This document shows, piece by piece, positions 1 through 12,339 of a stretch of 54,546 nucleotides of DNA. The notes beneath the pieces were generated by a model that was not told where the DNA came from, made no database searches, and saw only the letters and a list, made by a program, of their open reading frames with translations. The stretch comes from Agrocybe praecox. Its lineage: Eukaryota; Basidiomycota; Agaricomycetes; Agaricales; Agrocybaceae. A program made the position numbers and the translations under genes. Every line of letters begins with the position of its first letter. Within the stretch, counting starts at the first letter, position 1. Where the stretch lies: positions 1-54,546 of the forward strand of contig CAXHKQ010000353.1 in NCBI GenBank assembly GCA_964017145.1. Direction: 5' to 3'.

Positions 1-387
1 TCGGATCATCGGGCTCCATAATGACTTTCAACGGTGCTATATATATCAGACTTCATTTTCAATTCAAATACGTACTATGTTATGAAGACCATTTTTACTT
101 TCAAGTGGCAGCCTTTACCTGTACTTACTTATCACTTCTTTACCTTTTTTTAATCGGACACTTAATTGTATATTTTGATGCAAAGACTTAGGAAATGGTG
201 GCTTTTGAATATATAGTAGACTATTTGTATCTGTACAATATTTGCGGGTTATAACTTATGAGACATAAAGTTAGGAGTATACTCAAGATTCCAAAATTTC
301 GTCCGTGCGGAAGAGTAAAAAATCCAACGCTACGGAGTGCCTTAGATGTGCCGGGGTCCCAGATTCGGCAGACCGGCACACGCAGGC

Positions 388-720
388 ATATTAATTGCGC
401 GCCAGGAAAATTGCGCGCTCGCACAAAGGTGTTGCGCGCAATTCTCAAAATAATTGCGCGAGCTGATCCAAATACCCGCGCACATGACTCCACTTAAATT
501 AAAAGAATTGAGCGCGGAAAAAAAGTCGCGCGATTTACCCAACATCGCGCAACTTTCCTGTCCGCGCACACGTTCAGGGAAAATTTGGACTTAACCATAT
601 TTAGACCTATTTTGACCCCAACATTGCGTGGAAAGGGTAAAAATCTCAATGAGCGGTGCGCGGGAATAGTTCCCCTAAATGACCGCCATACTCGATAAAA
701 GTGACCCACTCGCGGCACTG
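388..720. repeat. Patch of repeated TTGCGCG/GCGCG motifs
   Basis: The sequence TTGCGCG or its core GCGCG recurs many times on both strands within about 330 bp, often preceded by AA, in otherwise AT-rich DNA. Such short-motif clustering resembles the subterminal repeats of DNA transposons, but no terminal inverted repeat or target duplication was found, so the nature of the patch is unknown. Confidence 0.45.
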
Positions 721-845
721 AGCGTATACAGGTTCTGAGGTCAATTTAACGACTTGAGATCATAGTAATGACCCATAAGAATCTATTAAAGTATATAACT
801 AAGTAAGAAATTAAATAGTTAGTAGTACATATGAGTTATTGGTGT

Positions 846-882
846 TTTCCCTGCCAAAACCAGTGCATTTTTGGCAGGGAAA
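846..882. repeat. Perfect 14-bp inverted repeat with 9-nt loop
   Basis: Arms 846-859 (TTTCCCTGCCAAAA) and 869-882 are exact reverse complements around a 9-nt spacer. An RNA from either strand would form a strong hairpin. A related stretch (TTTTGCAGGGACAAAA) follows at about 930-945. It could be a MITE relic or a small-RNA hairpin; no flanking gene depends on it. Confidence 0.6.
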
Positions 883-3800
883 CATTGTAATGAATAGAAC
901 ATAACAGGAAGTTGTTTCTGGGACTAATTTTGCAGGGACAAAATACTCTATAACACTATATCTTTAAAATTCTCCAAGCCAAATTTTTATAAGTGTCTCC
1001 AATCTTCAGATCTCGCAAAAAAATGTGCTATTTTCCATAAAAGGAAACAGAAAAAAAGAATCTGTCTTGGACAAAAGTTCTGTTTTCAATAATAAAAAAT
1101 ATTTTATTAGTGACAATAGCCGAGATAATGCGATCTGGGGACGCCTATAAAGAAATACTGCTCCGCGCGCTAAAATACCCCTTCGATGGGGATAAAAATA
1201 ATCCTGATGAGTCCTATATATTGCAGATAAGAACTTTAGAATACCCATGCCCTTCAGACACCGTATTGTCGCTTTAATACCACATCAAACAGAGTGGCAG
1301 TCCCCTTAGCTTTCTTCATGTAGGTAAATATGTGAATTTTCGTTGAAGTAGCCCTTACTTGGCCTATTTTTGGAGCAGATCTCCAAAACCTCGCTGCTGC
1401 CTCGCTGTGTGAACCTATAGATTGATTATATAGCAGATAAGATATTCTTCCATCAGTTTTACGCCTACATTGAGCCCTGGATACTGTCTCTTTCGGCTAG
1501 CAAAGTAATGCCGTCAACGAGCGCACAGTGCGCGTGGATTGATGCGCGTGTTGATGCGTTTAGCGGACATTGCCGAAAACATTCCAAACACGCAAAATGT
1601 CGGTGAAAGTGAGCGCAACTGAATTGAGAAATAATATATAAAGCTGTGGAGTGTCTATTATATGTTTTCTCACTGTTTAAAATCAATTTACGGTACCAGA
1701 GGGTAGATTGGAGTAGCAGAAAAATAAACATCATGCCATGATAGCCAACAAGCCAATAATTACAATCAAAAATCAAAACATGAATTTCAAACATCTGGCT
1801 CTCAGAAACTGTAGAAAATGAGGATGGGGAACCATCTGAGGTATTGGACCAGTTATTGAATGATGATGAATCAAGTAGCTGGGAAGATGACTGATCATAA
1901 GTAGTACATAAACATTATATAGGAGTATATATACAGGATTTGATAGTAATTATCCTTTTAAAATTGAATTAAGGTGATATATGTGCTAATGAAATAAAAC
2001 AAAATTTTATGCATCAAAATTTTAATGAGAACTCAATGAGATACGAGCGGAACAAGTTGTGTACCACCTTTTTGCACACGTTGTGTGACATAGTGTGACA
2101 TTTGCCCGCCACGGGCCTGTGTGACGTTGCCGACCCCCATTAAAATTTAATAAGTACTTAAAGTCACGTGGGTTTATTGAAATCCGTTGTTTTTCGTTCT
2201 TGTTTCAAATTTCATTGGTTTCTTTTCCTCCGCTCATACCCGGCAGCCTCTTTTGCTCCCATTCTTTTACTACGAAACCCTATTGTTTCTGACACTTGTC
2301 TTGTGGGCGAATCGGTCAAAAGGGTTCTTATATCCCCAACCCAAGAAGCATTGATTGATGCTCGGTATTTTGGAGGACGTTTGGACAGGCTGGACGTATT
2401 GAAAAGGCCCCACACCGCGACGTGAGTGGTACTTCTGCGCCAATAGAGTAGGATATTTGTTTTCGTCTCCGTTTTAATTCTACTTAAAAATACTAGATGG
2501 GCAACAACCGGGAGAGGGTGGAGTGGAGGCAGAGCAAACGTGGTACGGTGTGGTTTACAGGATAAGTGAGTATGCTCGTCCCTCTTGATAAACCAGTCTT
2601 CTTTGTCCTTTACTTGGTGGTAATCAATGATGATGGTGGTGAGCGCATCAGAGTACGTAGCCGCTCCGACACCGACAAATAAACCACAACGCAACTTCGG
2701 ACGCGACACCCATCATCAACGGACCTCGAAACCATAGCTTCGATACACACTATCACCATCCTTCGACTCCTTTCTTTACCTTATATTACTACATACGGCT
2801 TTCGAACACGCGCTCCCGACGAATCCTGCTCTCACTTCGCAATGCACAAGCCAAATTCAGCTTGACCCCTCGTCATCGGTTCGCATATAGACATTTATGT
2901 ACTTTTCATTATCTTTCTTCGACGTTGATAGGAGTTATCCCTACAGTACATTACAGGCATCGAGAGAGACGAAATGCAACTAGTTTTACCCCTCGAACTT
3001 CGGATTTCGTTCCCTGCTTAGATTTTCGGTACTGCTCACCTCACCTAGGACCTTCGTCTTGTCCTCTTGTATCTCGTCGACGCCCGTACGCTCCTCGGAC
3101 CTTTGTTACTCGATTCGCTCGCTCGTCTTTCGATACTGCGTCTAGTCCTTCGTTGGACAGCCCGAACAGAACACTTCGCATACTCAAGCGTCGTCAGACT
3201 AGTGGTTGTGTTTTGGCACGCCCATTCGAGTCGCGAGCTCATCAATGACATAATCCGCAATGGAATATCAGATATGCTATGTCTATATTTCTCTGGTCTC
3301 ATGTTTCGTTCAGGCCAAGTTCAGTTTCTTCTACTTTCTATGGTTACGGATCTCCGCGCGTCGGAGCAGTCCACCTGATTTCTGTAACCGACCTTGGGCC
3401 TCGGGAATGCACCAAGCAGGTTCACAACATGGCGGTAGATGTTGAGCATGGGCCCTGTATGAAACACGTCGCGCTGCCATATAGGAAAGGAAGCTATTGC
3501 ACGTACGGATCGTCTAGGACCGCCCTGCCACAGCGTGTATTCTTTATCACCATTTGAAAAAAATTTCAATCGTTCAAGCCTATGGCCTATTTCAGAGAAA
3601 GTTCGTCCATACGGGACCCTCTCGTAAGTGACCGTTTCTAATTATAAAACTATTACCATCCATCTTTTCATCTGTCAGCTTTATGATTAATATCTTCATG
3701 GTCAGTTTTTCGTGGTATCTAAGGGCTACTCATGTGACTGATGCTTCGGAACTTAATTAGCGACTTCTCGAGGCGGTGCTAAAGACATAGTAAGTAGCTC

Positions 3801-4284
3801 AAGTTCTAATGATAGGGTCGGCGACTATGCCACTTTACCCGCAAATCAGTAGCGCCAATTTTTTGACAGTCAAGGTCTCGACTAGTATGCGAAGCTGTTC
3901 TTTGTATAATTCTTCCTCTCCGAGGCTGGGTGAACACTGTTAGTTGGAAAGGGTGAATCAGAAAAAGATGTGGATTCTGACGAGTCTTATAATATTAGGC
4001 CTGACGGCCCATAGCAATCATGATGTAACAGTGCACTTGCCTGATCAACAATCAAGCTTCAAGCGCATCTGTTCTTGTCACAAGGCAATGACTGATAACG
4101 CCAAATTCAAGTCACCTTGAAGTTGGATTTAAGTCAGCCCTTGTATTAGGTTCAGTGCTCTACGCAGTTATCATGATTCAATATGGCGCCTATTTATATT
4201 CATTGATATCTATCTGATCAATTATTAATACTATAAAAGACGATACCCTTAAACGACGAGACGGCCACGCACCACACATCAAAC

Positions 4285-5720
4285 ATGCTCGCAGTCGTTG
4301 ACGTTAACCCAACTGTTGGAACTCTCCTCATTGCGCTCTTCATATCGACATATCTCTTTGGCATGAGCAGTGTCCAGGCATATCTTTATCATGTCAATTT
4401 TCCGAGAGACAGGGCAAGCTGGAAGTTGATGGTATGTTTTACTTCAAAGATTCTGAGTCCATTAATCCGATTCTAGCTGGTCGTTCAACACAACGCATAT
4501 ACAGGTTCTACTCGTATGGTGATCCTGATTCTTCATGGATTACGACGGAATTTGCTGTACTAACACTTGTCTTAGGATCTTTGAGCTCGCACACTGTATC
4601 TGTATCTGTCATTCATTCTTCAGCATCGCTATACTGCGGTGGGGAAATTTAGCGATTCAAACCCTCCCAAAGTCCTTTTCATTTTCGGTCTTTCTGAGTG
4701 GAGTAATAGGCACCATTTCCCAGGTGATTTTACTAATAGTTCCATATCCCTTTTACTCAATCATCACAGTGTTTCTTCACAGAACGTATTCGAATCTTAA
4801 GCCGGAGTTGGCTTGTTGCATTACCATGTTGGATACTGTCTTTGGTGCGAGCAGTGCTGATTACCCTAGCCACTTGGGAAGCCTTTAGTACGACAAGTGT
4901 TCAACAATACGAGCGGCAGTGGAAGTGGCTTTGCGTGTTAATTCTAGCACTTGGTGCTGTAGTCGACTTCCTTGTTGCTTTGCTCCTCTGTTACTACTTG
5001 AGGACTATGCAAAAGTCTAAAGATAATCAGAGGTGAGCATAACATTTGATATCGATAACTTCTGTCGTCCAATCTAAGACACTTTACGAAGCACGTCCTT
5101 GATCATCAATAAACTTTCTCTATGGACTATCCGTACGTAATGTGTATTTATTATGTTTCCACCGGATAGTGGAACTCATTTTTAATTAGAAACGGGACTT
5201 TTGTCAGGTCTTACCGGGATTTTGATTTTGATATGCGTAGGTCAGCTGCAGCTCGATATTGTGCACATTCTAAATGTGAATCCCCAGTTCCTAGCAATGC
5301 CGAACAATTGTACGCGAAAGAACCATTCACTCTCCGCTTTTCTAAATATTATCCCCGCTAGATATTTGGCTGGCGATTTATACCTTCCTTGTCAGATGTA
5401 AGTATCTGCATAAGTATACTTCTAGCTAACCTAACATGACGATTTATAACCTACTAGTCTTTTCTAACACACTATTTGCATCGTTAGTTCTTAATTTTGA
5501 TGTCCAGCGAGAGCCTCTGCTAAACACCTTTTGTAGCCTAAACGGGCGGGTAATCCTCCGAGAAAGTATAGCGCCCGTTCAATATATTGATGCACCCAAC
5601 GTCCAAATTCAAAACGAATCAGTGAGTGTTACAGATACGTACAACACATACGCTCTAATTGACCATGATTTCATTAGGCAACAACAACTGGTGTTGCAGT
5701 CTACATCACTCGCTTGGTAG
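4285..5720 (+). CDS. DUF6534-type multi-pass membrane protein
   Basis: Predicted integral membrane protein of the DUF6534-like family that is expanded in Agaricomycetes; its molecular role is not established. Exon 1 gives LGT-like LLIALFISTYLFGMSSVQAYLY, the usual first helix followed by a FPRD motif. Later exons give FELAHCICICHSFFSIAIL, SVFLSGVIGTISQ, then after an intron FFTERIRILSRSW, EAFSTTSVQQYERQWKWL, and GAVVDFLVALLLCYYLR. Then come the NKLSLWTIQTGLLSGLTG segment and the C-terminal NTLFASLVLNFDVQREPL, matching the family's NSLLASLNxR end. At least six introns are needed; the small exon around 4477-4580 is not resolved and could hide a frameshift. A TATA-like ACTATAAAAG lies about 50 bp upstream of the ATG. 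The stop at 5720 follows a long Thr/Gln-containing tail typical of the family. It is one of three such genes in the window. Confidence 0.8.
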
Positions 5721-6778
5721 AGATTAAGACAGATCCCATGTTTGAATACGGCATCATTTAACCGTGATTTTGACCTCATATTCCGTAAGTTAAACCATCG
5801 AGACGGTTTATTTCCCGTATGTCTGGGTTACATATATAATACTTTCACTTATTATTCCTTGACTATGCCACTCTGGTTTAATACAATACTCGATGTCCTC
5901 GGCTCTCACGCAACAATAGGGGCACTCGATGGTGCAGTAAGCAATCTCCCGGAACTGGCAGTGGTTCGAGTATCAAACTTGGCCAACAAATGAAAAAAAA
6001 AAAAAAAAAAAAACTCCACCCGAACTAGCGTTGGGAAGTTCGTGACTAGTCTGGTGTTTGATTGCTAGCGGTTCGTCGTAGATTAGATTAGATCGCAGAT
6101 GCTTACCTGTACTGCAGCAGATCAAATCCACAAAATCATGATCTTTGCGTTGCGACTCACTAATTTTATCACAGAACAAAGCTAAAAGGCATGTAAGCTC
6201 CTAGTTAGCAGCATGTTGGGCGAAAATACGCGCAGCGTGTTTCCCAAGCCAACGGCACTCCACAGACTGAGACGAGACGCGTTGAGCAGGTGGGCCAACG
6301 CTTCGGCTATACAGTCTATTGTTTCTAGTATATGTAGTATACTGGATGAAACAATTTAGGTAGTTTTGTGAGAGTGCGTAGTCGGCTCGGAGGCGGCAAC
6401 TGGAGATTTACCAAAGCATCGGGACTGGAGGGTGGGTGAAAACAAAGCACGAGTTGACGTCGCTCGTCGCTCAGCGAGCGAAGTGTCAGAGCGAAGGAAG
6501 GGAGTGAACGTGACGCACTTCCGCCTGCTCAAAGACGATATTCTAATTTCTAGCTCGTCGCTTTTAACCCGCTTCGCTATAACCCGAACGAAAAAATGGC
6601 CTGTATATTCTGCCTAGGGTAATTACATTTTACACCAATATATTGTTTTTAATGTACGTAACAATAGCAAACGGAAGTATTACATTACGATACCTATTGT
6701 CCAACTGTCTGTCAGGTGTGTAAGACTGTCCTAAGAGCCCCCGTCTCTGCAAAACCGTCGTCCGTGAATCGACATATC
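5721..6778. other. Intergenic, no gene seen
   Basis: Convergent spacer between the DUF6534-type gene (+) and the transporter (-). It contains a 21-nt A run (5993-6013). Short open frames at 5742-5993 and 6432-6617 show no family signature. Confidence 0.5.
5993..6013 (+). repeat. A(21) homopolymer
   Basis: An uninterrupted run of 21 A residues about 270 bp downstream of the DUF6534-type stop codon. It could be the tail of an old retroposed sequence or a simple slippage tract. No target duplication was identified. Confidence 0.8.
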
Positions 6779-8856
6779 TCAAACTCTCTGGGTATGCCTT
6801 TCCTTCACCAACAATTGCCTTGTGATCCCAAAAATAACTGCGGACGCTGCCATGAGGATCTGAGGGAATATTGCTCGGTAATGATCTTCATAGATTTGGA
6901 GATGAATCGATGAATTACTTACACCGGAAAATATGATCGGCCTGTACCAAAGGAAGTTTGAGGTGAGAAGGGACCCTTGAATAGGGGCAGCCCCTAGTGT
7001 TCCAAAACTTGTGAGTGCGAAGGCTAGTCCCGCTCGCGCACTGGAGTATCATAAGGCAATATACTGTGTTACCTGAGGTAGAGAAACATACCCGACTTCG
7101 CTTGGATGACGTGCAAAAGAAGCGAGGGAAGCAACAGCAAGTGATAGCCCTATATCATTTTAGAAACCTATGGGGGTGACGCGTGACGAGGATTGGGTTA
7201 CTTACATGCTCCAGCAAAGAAACCATGGAATATACTGACTGCTATGAGGGACGCCGAGTTTGTGCTGCACAAGCGCATATTCAGAATAGCCGGCAGTAAA
7301 GCCATAGGAAGGGCGAGGCTTACATGGCAAAAACAGTAAATATGCTTCCAGCAGTGATCGCTGTACATGGAACAAGGACGGTGGAGGTGCCATAGATATC
7401 CGCCATGAAATTACCCAGGAGGCGACCAACGGTACTCGATGCATTAATTATTGCTATCTGGAGGAACCGTCAATTTACCCAGAAGATTGTTTGGTTTTAG
7501 TGATTACTGACTGAGTAAAAGGCAAGGTTGGCATCAATACCGTGTGTGATCGCATAGAGTTGTAGGTAAATTACTGTATGTAGATTCTTCGGTAAGATCA
7601 AGTACACATCATGGAACGAGATACGTTTACTCACGAGGAAAGTAGAACCCCAATAGAGCGACCAAGGCCCTAATAAATGGTATAGTCAGGCGCGCGCAGC
7701 GGCATATTTGAATTTAAACATACCCAAGGATAGCCAGCAGATAGGGAGCGTCCAAAAGCAGGCTTTTAATACGCAGGGGAGGCTTGTTTTGCTTATCGTT
7801 TCGATAGGCTGTTCGCACAAGACAATTTCCTAGGACCAAAAGGCCTAGGACGATGTAACCGCTCGCCTGGACAGACCTTGCAAACCCAATCTTGGGGATT
7901 AAATTGCTGAATGTTCAAACGTCCAAGGTCAGTATATGTGTTGTATTTAATTGAAGTAAACGGTTTATACTTTAGCACTATATAAAAGATCATGAGATAC
8001 GATAAAGCAGTGAATACAACCTCTTACTTATTGGGAAAACCATAGCACCAATTGAGCTACCGCTCATCACTATTCCGGTTGCGAGGGCCTTGCGCCTGCG
8101 GAAGTGATGCGTGGAAATGCTGACTGTAGGAATGAACGTGAGGCCTGCACCAGCTCCCATACCAAGTCCTTGACTAAGGAAAACCTCGAAATATTTCTGC
8201 TCTTCCACTAATGATAAAAGAAAAAGTCTTAAAAGATAAGTGTCAGTGTCATGAAGGAACTATTTTTTGGGAGTGAATCGGGTATGACGTACGAAACCAC
8301 AAATATAGCAGATCCCGCAATCTCAACAGCGTGAAAGTACCCAACGTCAAACAGCTTCCCAGAAACTATCCCCAGAATGAATGGCATCATGAGTTGAAAG
8401 CTTCCAATCCAGCTGTTGAAATAATATCAATGACTGTACATTCTATATGACGAGCCGACGTTACGCTATCTTGCTCGGACTGTGGTTTGAGAGAAAAATC
8501 CTGGTGTAAAAGTCTGCTCTATTTAGCTGTAAAATTTGTCTGATATATAGGGCGAAGAAATACCTTGATAAACACCGAATGAATACAGGTAACTGTATCG
8601 GAACGCCTCAGATTCTATCACTTCTTGAAAGCATCAATTCATACCCAAACGTTGCAAACAAGATAAGCCACCTAAGCGGAGTGAGACTTATACAATTTAA
8701 TTGGGAGAAGAATACATACGCCCCAGCAAGCGTCAACCAACCGTCTCGCCCACCGTCTACGGTGTAAGTTTCATCATCCGCTTGCTCATGCCGTTGAAAA
8801 ATAGGCTTTTCTTCCATAGGAATGCTGGAGTACTGCTCATCGTCGTGCGCGGACAT
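6779..8856 (-). CDS. MFS transporter, monocarboxylate-permease type
   Basis: Predicted plasma-membrane major facilitator of the fungal monocarboxylate transporter-like (MCH) group. The ATG at 8856 begins a short cytosolic head ending DGGRDGW, the family's entry to helix 1. Spliced segments then read in order: LILFATFGYLYSFGVYQ, DFYTRIFLSNHSPSKIAWIG, SFQLMMPFILGIVSGKLFDV, FLSQGLGMGAGAGLTF, HHFRRRKALATGIVMSGSSI, YIVLGLLVLGNCLVRTAYR, then LQLYAITHGIDANLAFYSVS, ASSTVGRLLGNFMADIYG, SIFHGFFAGAC, ALTSFGTLGAAPIQGSLL. It ends in TRQLLVKERHTQRV before the stop at 6779-6781. About ten exons; all can be joined in frame with ordinary GT-AG introns, so the gene looks intact. Its place beside P450, reductase, hydrolase and adenylation genes suggests export or uptake of a cluster metabolite, but substrate cannot be read from the sequence. 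Confidence 0.9.
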
Positions 8857-10324
8857 GGTTTGGTGGTGGTTCTGAACAAGGATGATGATTCCCAAGTTGA
8901 TACCTCTTTATAGATATATCTAAGATGCGTCTAAGTGCTGTGCCGACAACACGTGCCGGCGGCGTGAGCACGGAAATGGGGTTACAGCCTTCAGCTTCAG
9001 ACAGCAGTTATGGCATTATAAGCAGCGCTTCTTCTGATCTGATGTAAGATGAGCCAGTACAAGGACGGCAGGCATGCATTGTGTACGTAGCTACATAGCC
9101 ATAGTCCTGTCAATTATTCAAGCTTAGCAGATGTTCGACCTGTTCTATAGTTGCCCTTCTGCCTTATAGTACTGTGCTATGAGAGTATCGACATACACAA
9201 AGAGAAGATTAAAGTAAATGCCGCCCTGATTATTCTTGGTCATATATCGGGCGTGCTGGCCGATGCAACCGAGGTGGTATGTGTTTTGTCACTACACAAC
9301 ATTTCGATCACGCTCAAGCCTCAAGCTTGCAGTTCTATATCAACTTGACATAGCCCTGGTTTCTATCCTCCTATAAACGCTGCGCGCTGATGAATCAGGA
9401 TATATTTGTAGCTGTGTTCCAAGCCCTGTTGAGTTATATCTTTGGCTCTATCGAAGCAAGTACACTTATATGTATCTCTCACATAACAAGACATGGATGC
9501 TTGTTCCTCTTGGACCCTGTTAGTAATAGCGTCAACAGAGTAGACGTACCCATCTCCGGTCTACGTAGGGAACAAAATCTTGGGTGTTTTTCCCCCGTGT
9601 TCAAGGCGTGCTGTAAATATGTCAAGTTGAACCCACAACTGAGCCATCGGAGCTCCGTTTCGTAGTTTTTCATAGTGGCTAATATTAGGTACATCAATCA
9701 GAACACGACTTAGAAGTCGTTTTTCACAGCGCCCCCTACGCACGTGTTATTCTCCCTTTGGCGGTCATTTGGGGTAGATATTCCTGGGAGGCGCCCAAGT
9801 GCAAATCAAGCTAAGGATGAGTACAGTTGGAATTTAAATGTCCTTCATTTAAAGAACACAAAGCTACGCTAAGGGCCTTTCAAAATATTGTTTATGATTA
9901 GCCAATGGAGATCAATGCAAATTATATATTTTTAATTCCAATGGCTGTGCCAGCTAGGGTTATTTATATTCATTCCAATCAAAAGTTCGCTAGACCCACT
10001 CAGTGACAAATCTACCCGATCCCTTGGTTACCGTTCTATTATTAGAAAATTTGCTCTAAAAGGTATAGTATATGGTTAGTCATCAATGGTATATGCATAG
10101 GTGCTGTCTCACTTCAAGTGCATCGAATTTTTTGCGAAGGTTCCTTGTATTTTCTATTGAGCGTAGTTGGTATATATTTTGCGATTGTTGAGGGCTTATT
10201 CGACCATTGAGTCTATGAAAAAGATGCGATTAGCAATATGAGCCGCCGACATGATAATTGAAATAACCCGTACGAAGCTAGTAAAGCACAAGTAAATACT
10301 GTAAACAGGGAACATAAACGTCGA
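8857..10324. other. Intergenic; possible decayed membrane-gene trace
   Basis: No clear gene. A plus-strand frame at 9151-9348 (containing ALIILGHISGVLADATEV) faintly resembles the GAxxDxxIA helix of DUF6534-type proteins, but nothing else of the family surrounds it. The gap contains the upstream region of the transporter gene. Confidence 0.4.
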
Positions 10325-11445
10325 TCAACGTTTGGATTGAGATTGGATACTGACTGCGGCCCATGAACGCAAATATTCCAAGCCATACAACTAACGAGAT
10401 GTGAGGTACGGAATCTCAGATCATTAAACTGAGAATGACTTACAGCTGTTTGGCAACTTCAAGAACTGCGAAGGTGGTGTCATGTAAAACCATAGTCAAG
10501 AAAGTACAACAAGCTCACGGCTATTAGCATGGCGATGCCAAAAACGAAGGTCGCAAGTCCAGTTTCTATAGTAGTGGGAAACGTTGACGTGCGTAGTATA
10601 CCGGGCAAATAGCTTCTTACGGATAGTCCACAAGAGGGTGGCATCTACTAGCAGTTTACTGGCAGAATTTTCAACTAAGAGTAAAAAGGCAAGAACGAAA
10701 AAGAAGAAGTACCTTTTCTTGCTCCGGGCAATGTAGTATGATAAGGTTGCCGTTAGTATACAGTCCGCGGCAGCGCCGACACTCAGAAGTACTGGGAAGA
10801 CCACTACAACCTCATCGCGCGTCTTAATAATGTTTACCATATTAAGACCTCTAGCCATCATAACAAATGTTAGAGAGCCACGAATCACAGACAGTATACA
10901 ACAGAGCAAGGGGATATATATGCGGCCGCTGACCACTCTGACGCGGTGTGCGAAAAATATCTGGGGGAAGGTAGTACGAGCCTAGTTTCCTCTATATAGA
11001 AATTGAACGTACCTGCACAAGTGGACCGACTACTCCAGTAAATGAGATACTGACGGCAAGGACTCTTGGCAAGTTTAGAAGAGCAGCAGGATTTCCATAC
11101 GCAGTGATGATCATGAAGTATGTTCCTTGACACATGCAAATAGTATGGCCAGCTTCGAGTAATCTTGAATGAAATCAGGTTAGGCCAACATTTCGTAAAT
11201 TTCAGCCATATTGTCCTCACTCACAGCAGAACAAAAACCTGAAAATTTCATCGGCGCCAGCTTACTAGAAGCAGAAAATCAAATAGACGTACAATTACTT
11301 TCAAGTACAGCTTGTCTCTTGGGAAGCGTGTATAATAAGTAAAGGCTTGAACGGTAATGATTCCAAAGAGACAGTTGGCTATGAGGACGCCTATGAGCAA
11401 TGCACCAAGGGTGTCTAGGACGTCGAAAGATCCCGCCGTATCCAT
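10325..11445 (-). CDS. DUF6534-type multi-pass membrane protein
   Basis: Second member of the family. The ATG at 11445 starts MDTAGSFDVLDTLGALLIGV, followed by LFGIITVQAFTYYTRFPRDK and LYLKVIVRL, the standard first two helices. Further exons give FMIITAYGNPAALLNLPRVL, AVSISFTGVVGPLVQ, FFAHRVRVVSGRIYIPLL, FPVLLSVGAAADCILTATLS with YYIARSKKR, SKLLVDATLLWTI and TGLATFVFGIAMLIAVSLLY. About six introns. The C-terminus is less certain: the expected KLYxNSLLAxLNxR segment is not seen; the best spliced tail ends at a TGA at 10325-10327, so the last exon may be mis-modelled or degraded. The gene is transcribed on the same strand as the transporter. Confidence 0.75.
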
Positions 11446-12339
11446 GCTGTAAAATAAGTTCCCAAAGCAATAGCTATCTCTACTTAAGTATTAAATCTAA
11501 AATCTATCGACGCTGATTGCCACGTACATTGATGCACGAGGAAAATTCCATCTCGAGCCAGAGATGGTTATTATGGCAACTCAGTGTTGTACCTTTTTGT
11601 AGATTGTAGCCGGTGAGGCCTTTTTCTTTTTCAGTCGTCATCAAAGAAGCATCAGGAAGCAAGATGAAATGCCTACATGTACAGAGTGTGTACTACGTGC
11701 GCGGTGCACTGCCCCGTGTAACTCGGAGGAAGTAAATTTATGTCTGACGCCGAAGACCGATGTACTGGAAGATTTATGTCCCTCGTCCCATGTATTTAGT
11801 AGGTACTGGCTCACTAGGATGGCGGTGTGCGCTATATCTGACAAAAAAGGCTAGAAGCCTCATGAAATCCTCAGAGGCTCAACAAGTATTTTGGATCTCG
11901 TCGTCCAGGTGCAAGATACAAGAAAAGTCGATCAGAGTCATCCCTGATTAATGATTTTTGAGGCCTGAAGCCGACGGCCTGAGAGCTTATCTTGAAGCTG
12001 TATTTTGGGCATACGGTGTCATCTCGGGCATACGGTGTCTTGAAGCCAGTTCACGCAAGCGATGGGCCGGCTCTACTTACCCGGCACGATTGTTAGTTAA
12101 TCGAAGATAGTGCTGGGTATGTTATCTACCCGGCAAAGTCCGATATTCGCATTTCTGTCGTCTACGAAGGTGAGGACAAGGCGGTTTGGCAGTACCTACA
12201 ACCCAACCAGGTACAAGCACGGGGGTTAAATTTTTCCTTCGTCTTCTTGAATAAACTGTGTGTCATTCATATGATAATAGCCACAGCGATACAGAAATAC
12301 AAACAGGATCCTCCCTGCATAGTGCAGGCTATTTCTCCA

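Larger units (their letters stand above)
1..4284. other. Gene-poor left flank
   Basis: I see no supportable gene here. Open frames of 60-165 codons at about 2.2-3.6 kb overlap on both strands, show no recognisable family and have no consistent splice pattern. The stretch at 2.7-3.3 kb is pyrimidine-rich on the plus strand and may be promoter-like or decayed sequence. A GCGCG-rich patch (388-720) and a perfect hairpin (846-882) are listed separately. Confidence 0.5.

Noticed and set aside
2212..3569. Several open frames up to 165 codons on both strands
   Set aside because: They overlap in several frames, contain no recognisable motif and no consistent splice chain; pyrimidine bias alone opens frames here.
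5950..5985. tRNA B-box-like GGTTCGAGTATC
   Set aside because: No matching A box, acceptor stem or cloverleaf can be drawn; it lies in unrelated spacer.
9151..9665. Possible fourth DUF6534-type gene remnant (ALIILGHISGVLADATEV)
   Set aside because: Only one helix vaguely fits; none of the neighbouring family segments is present.
11641..11951. Cys-containing small frame with MPTCTECVLRARCTAPC
   Set aside because: Opposite-strand frame covers the same bases, no signal peptide, no family cysteine spacing.
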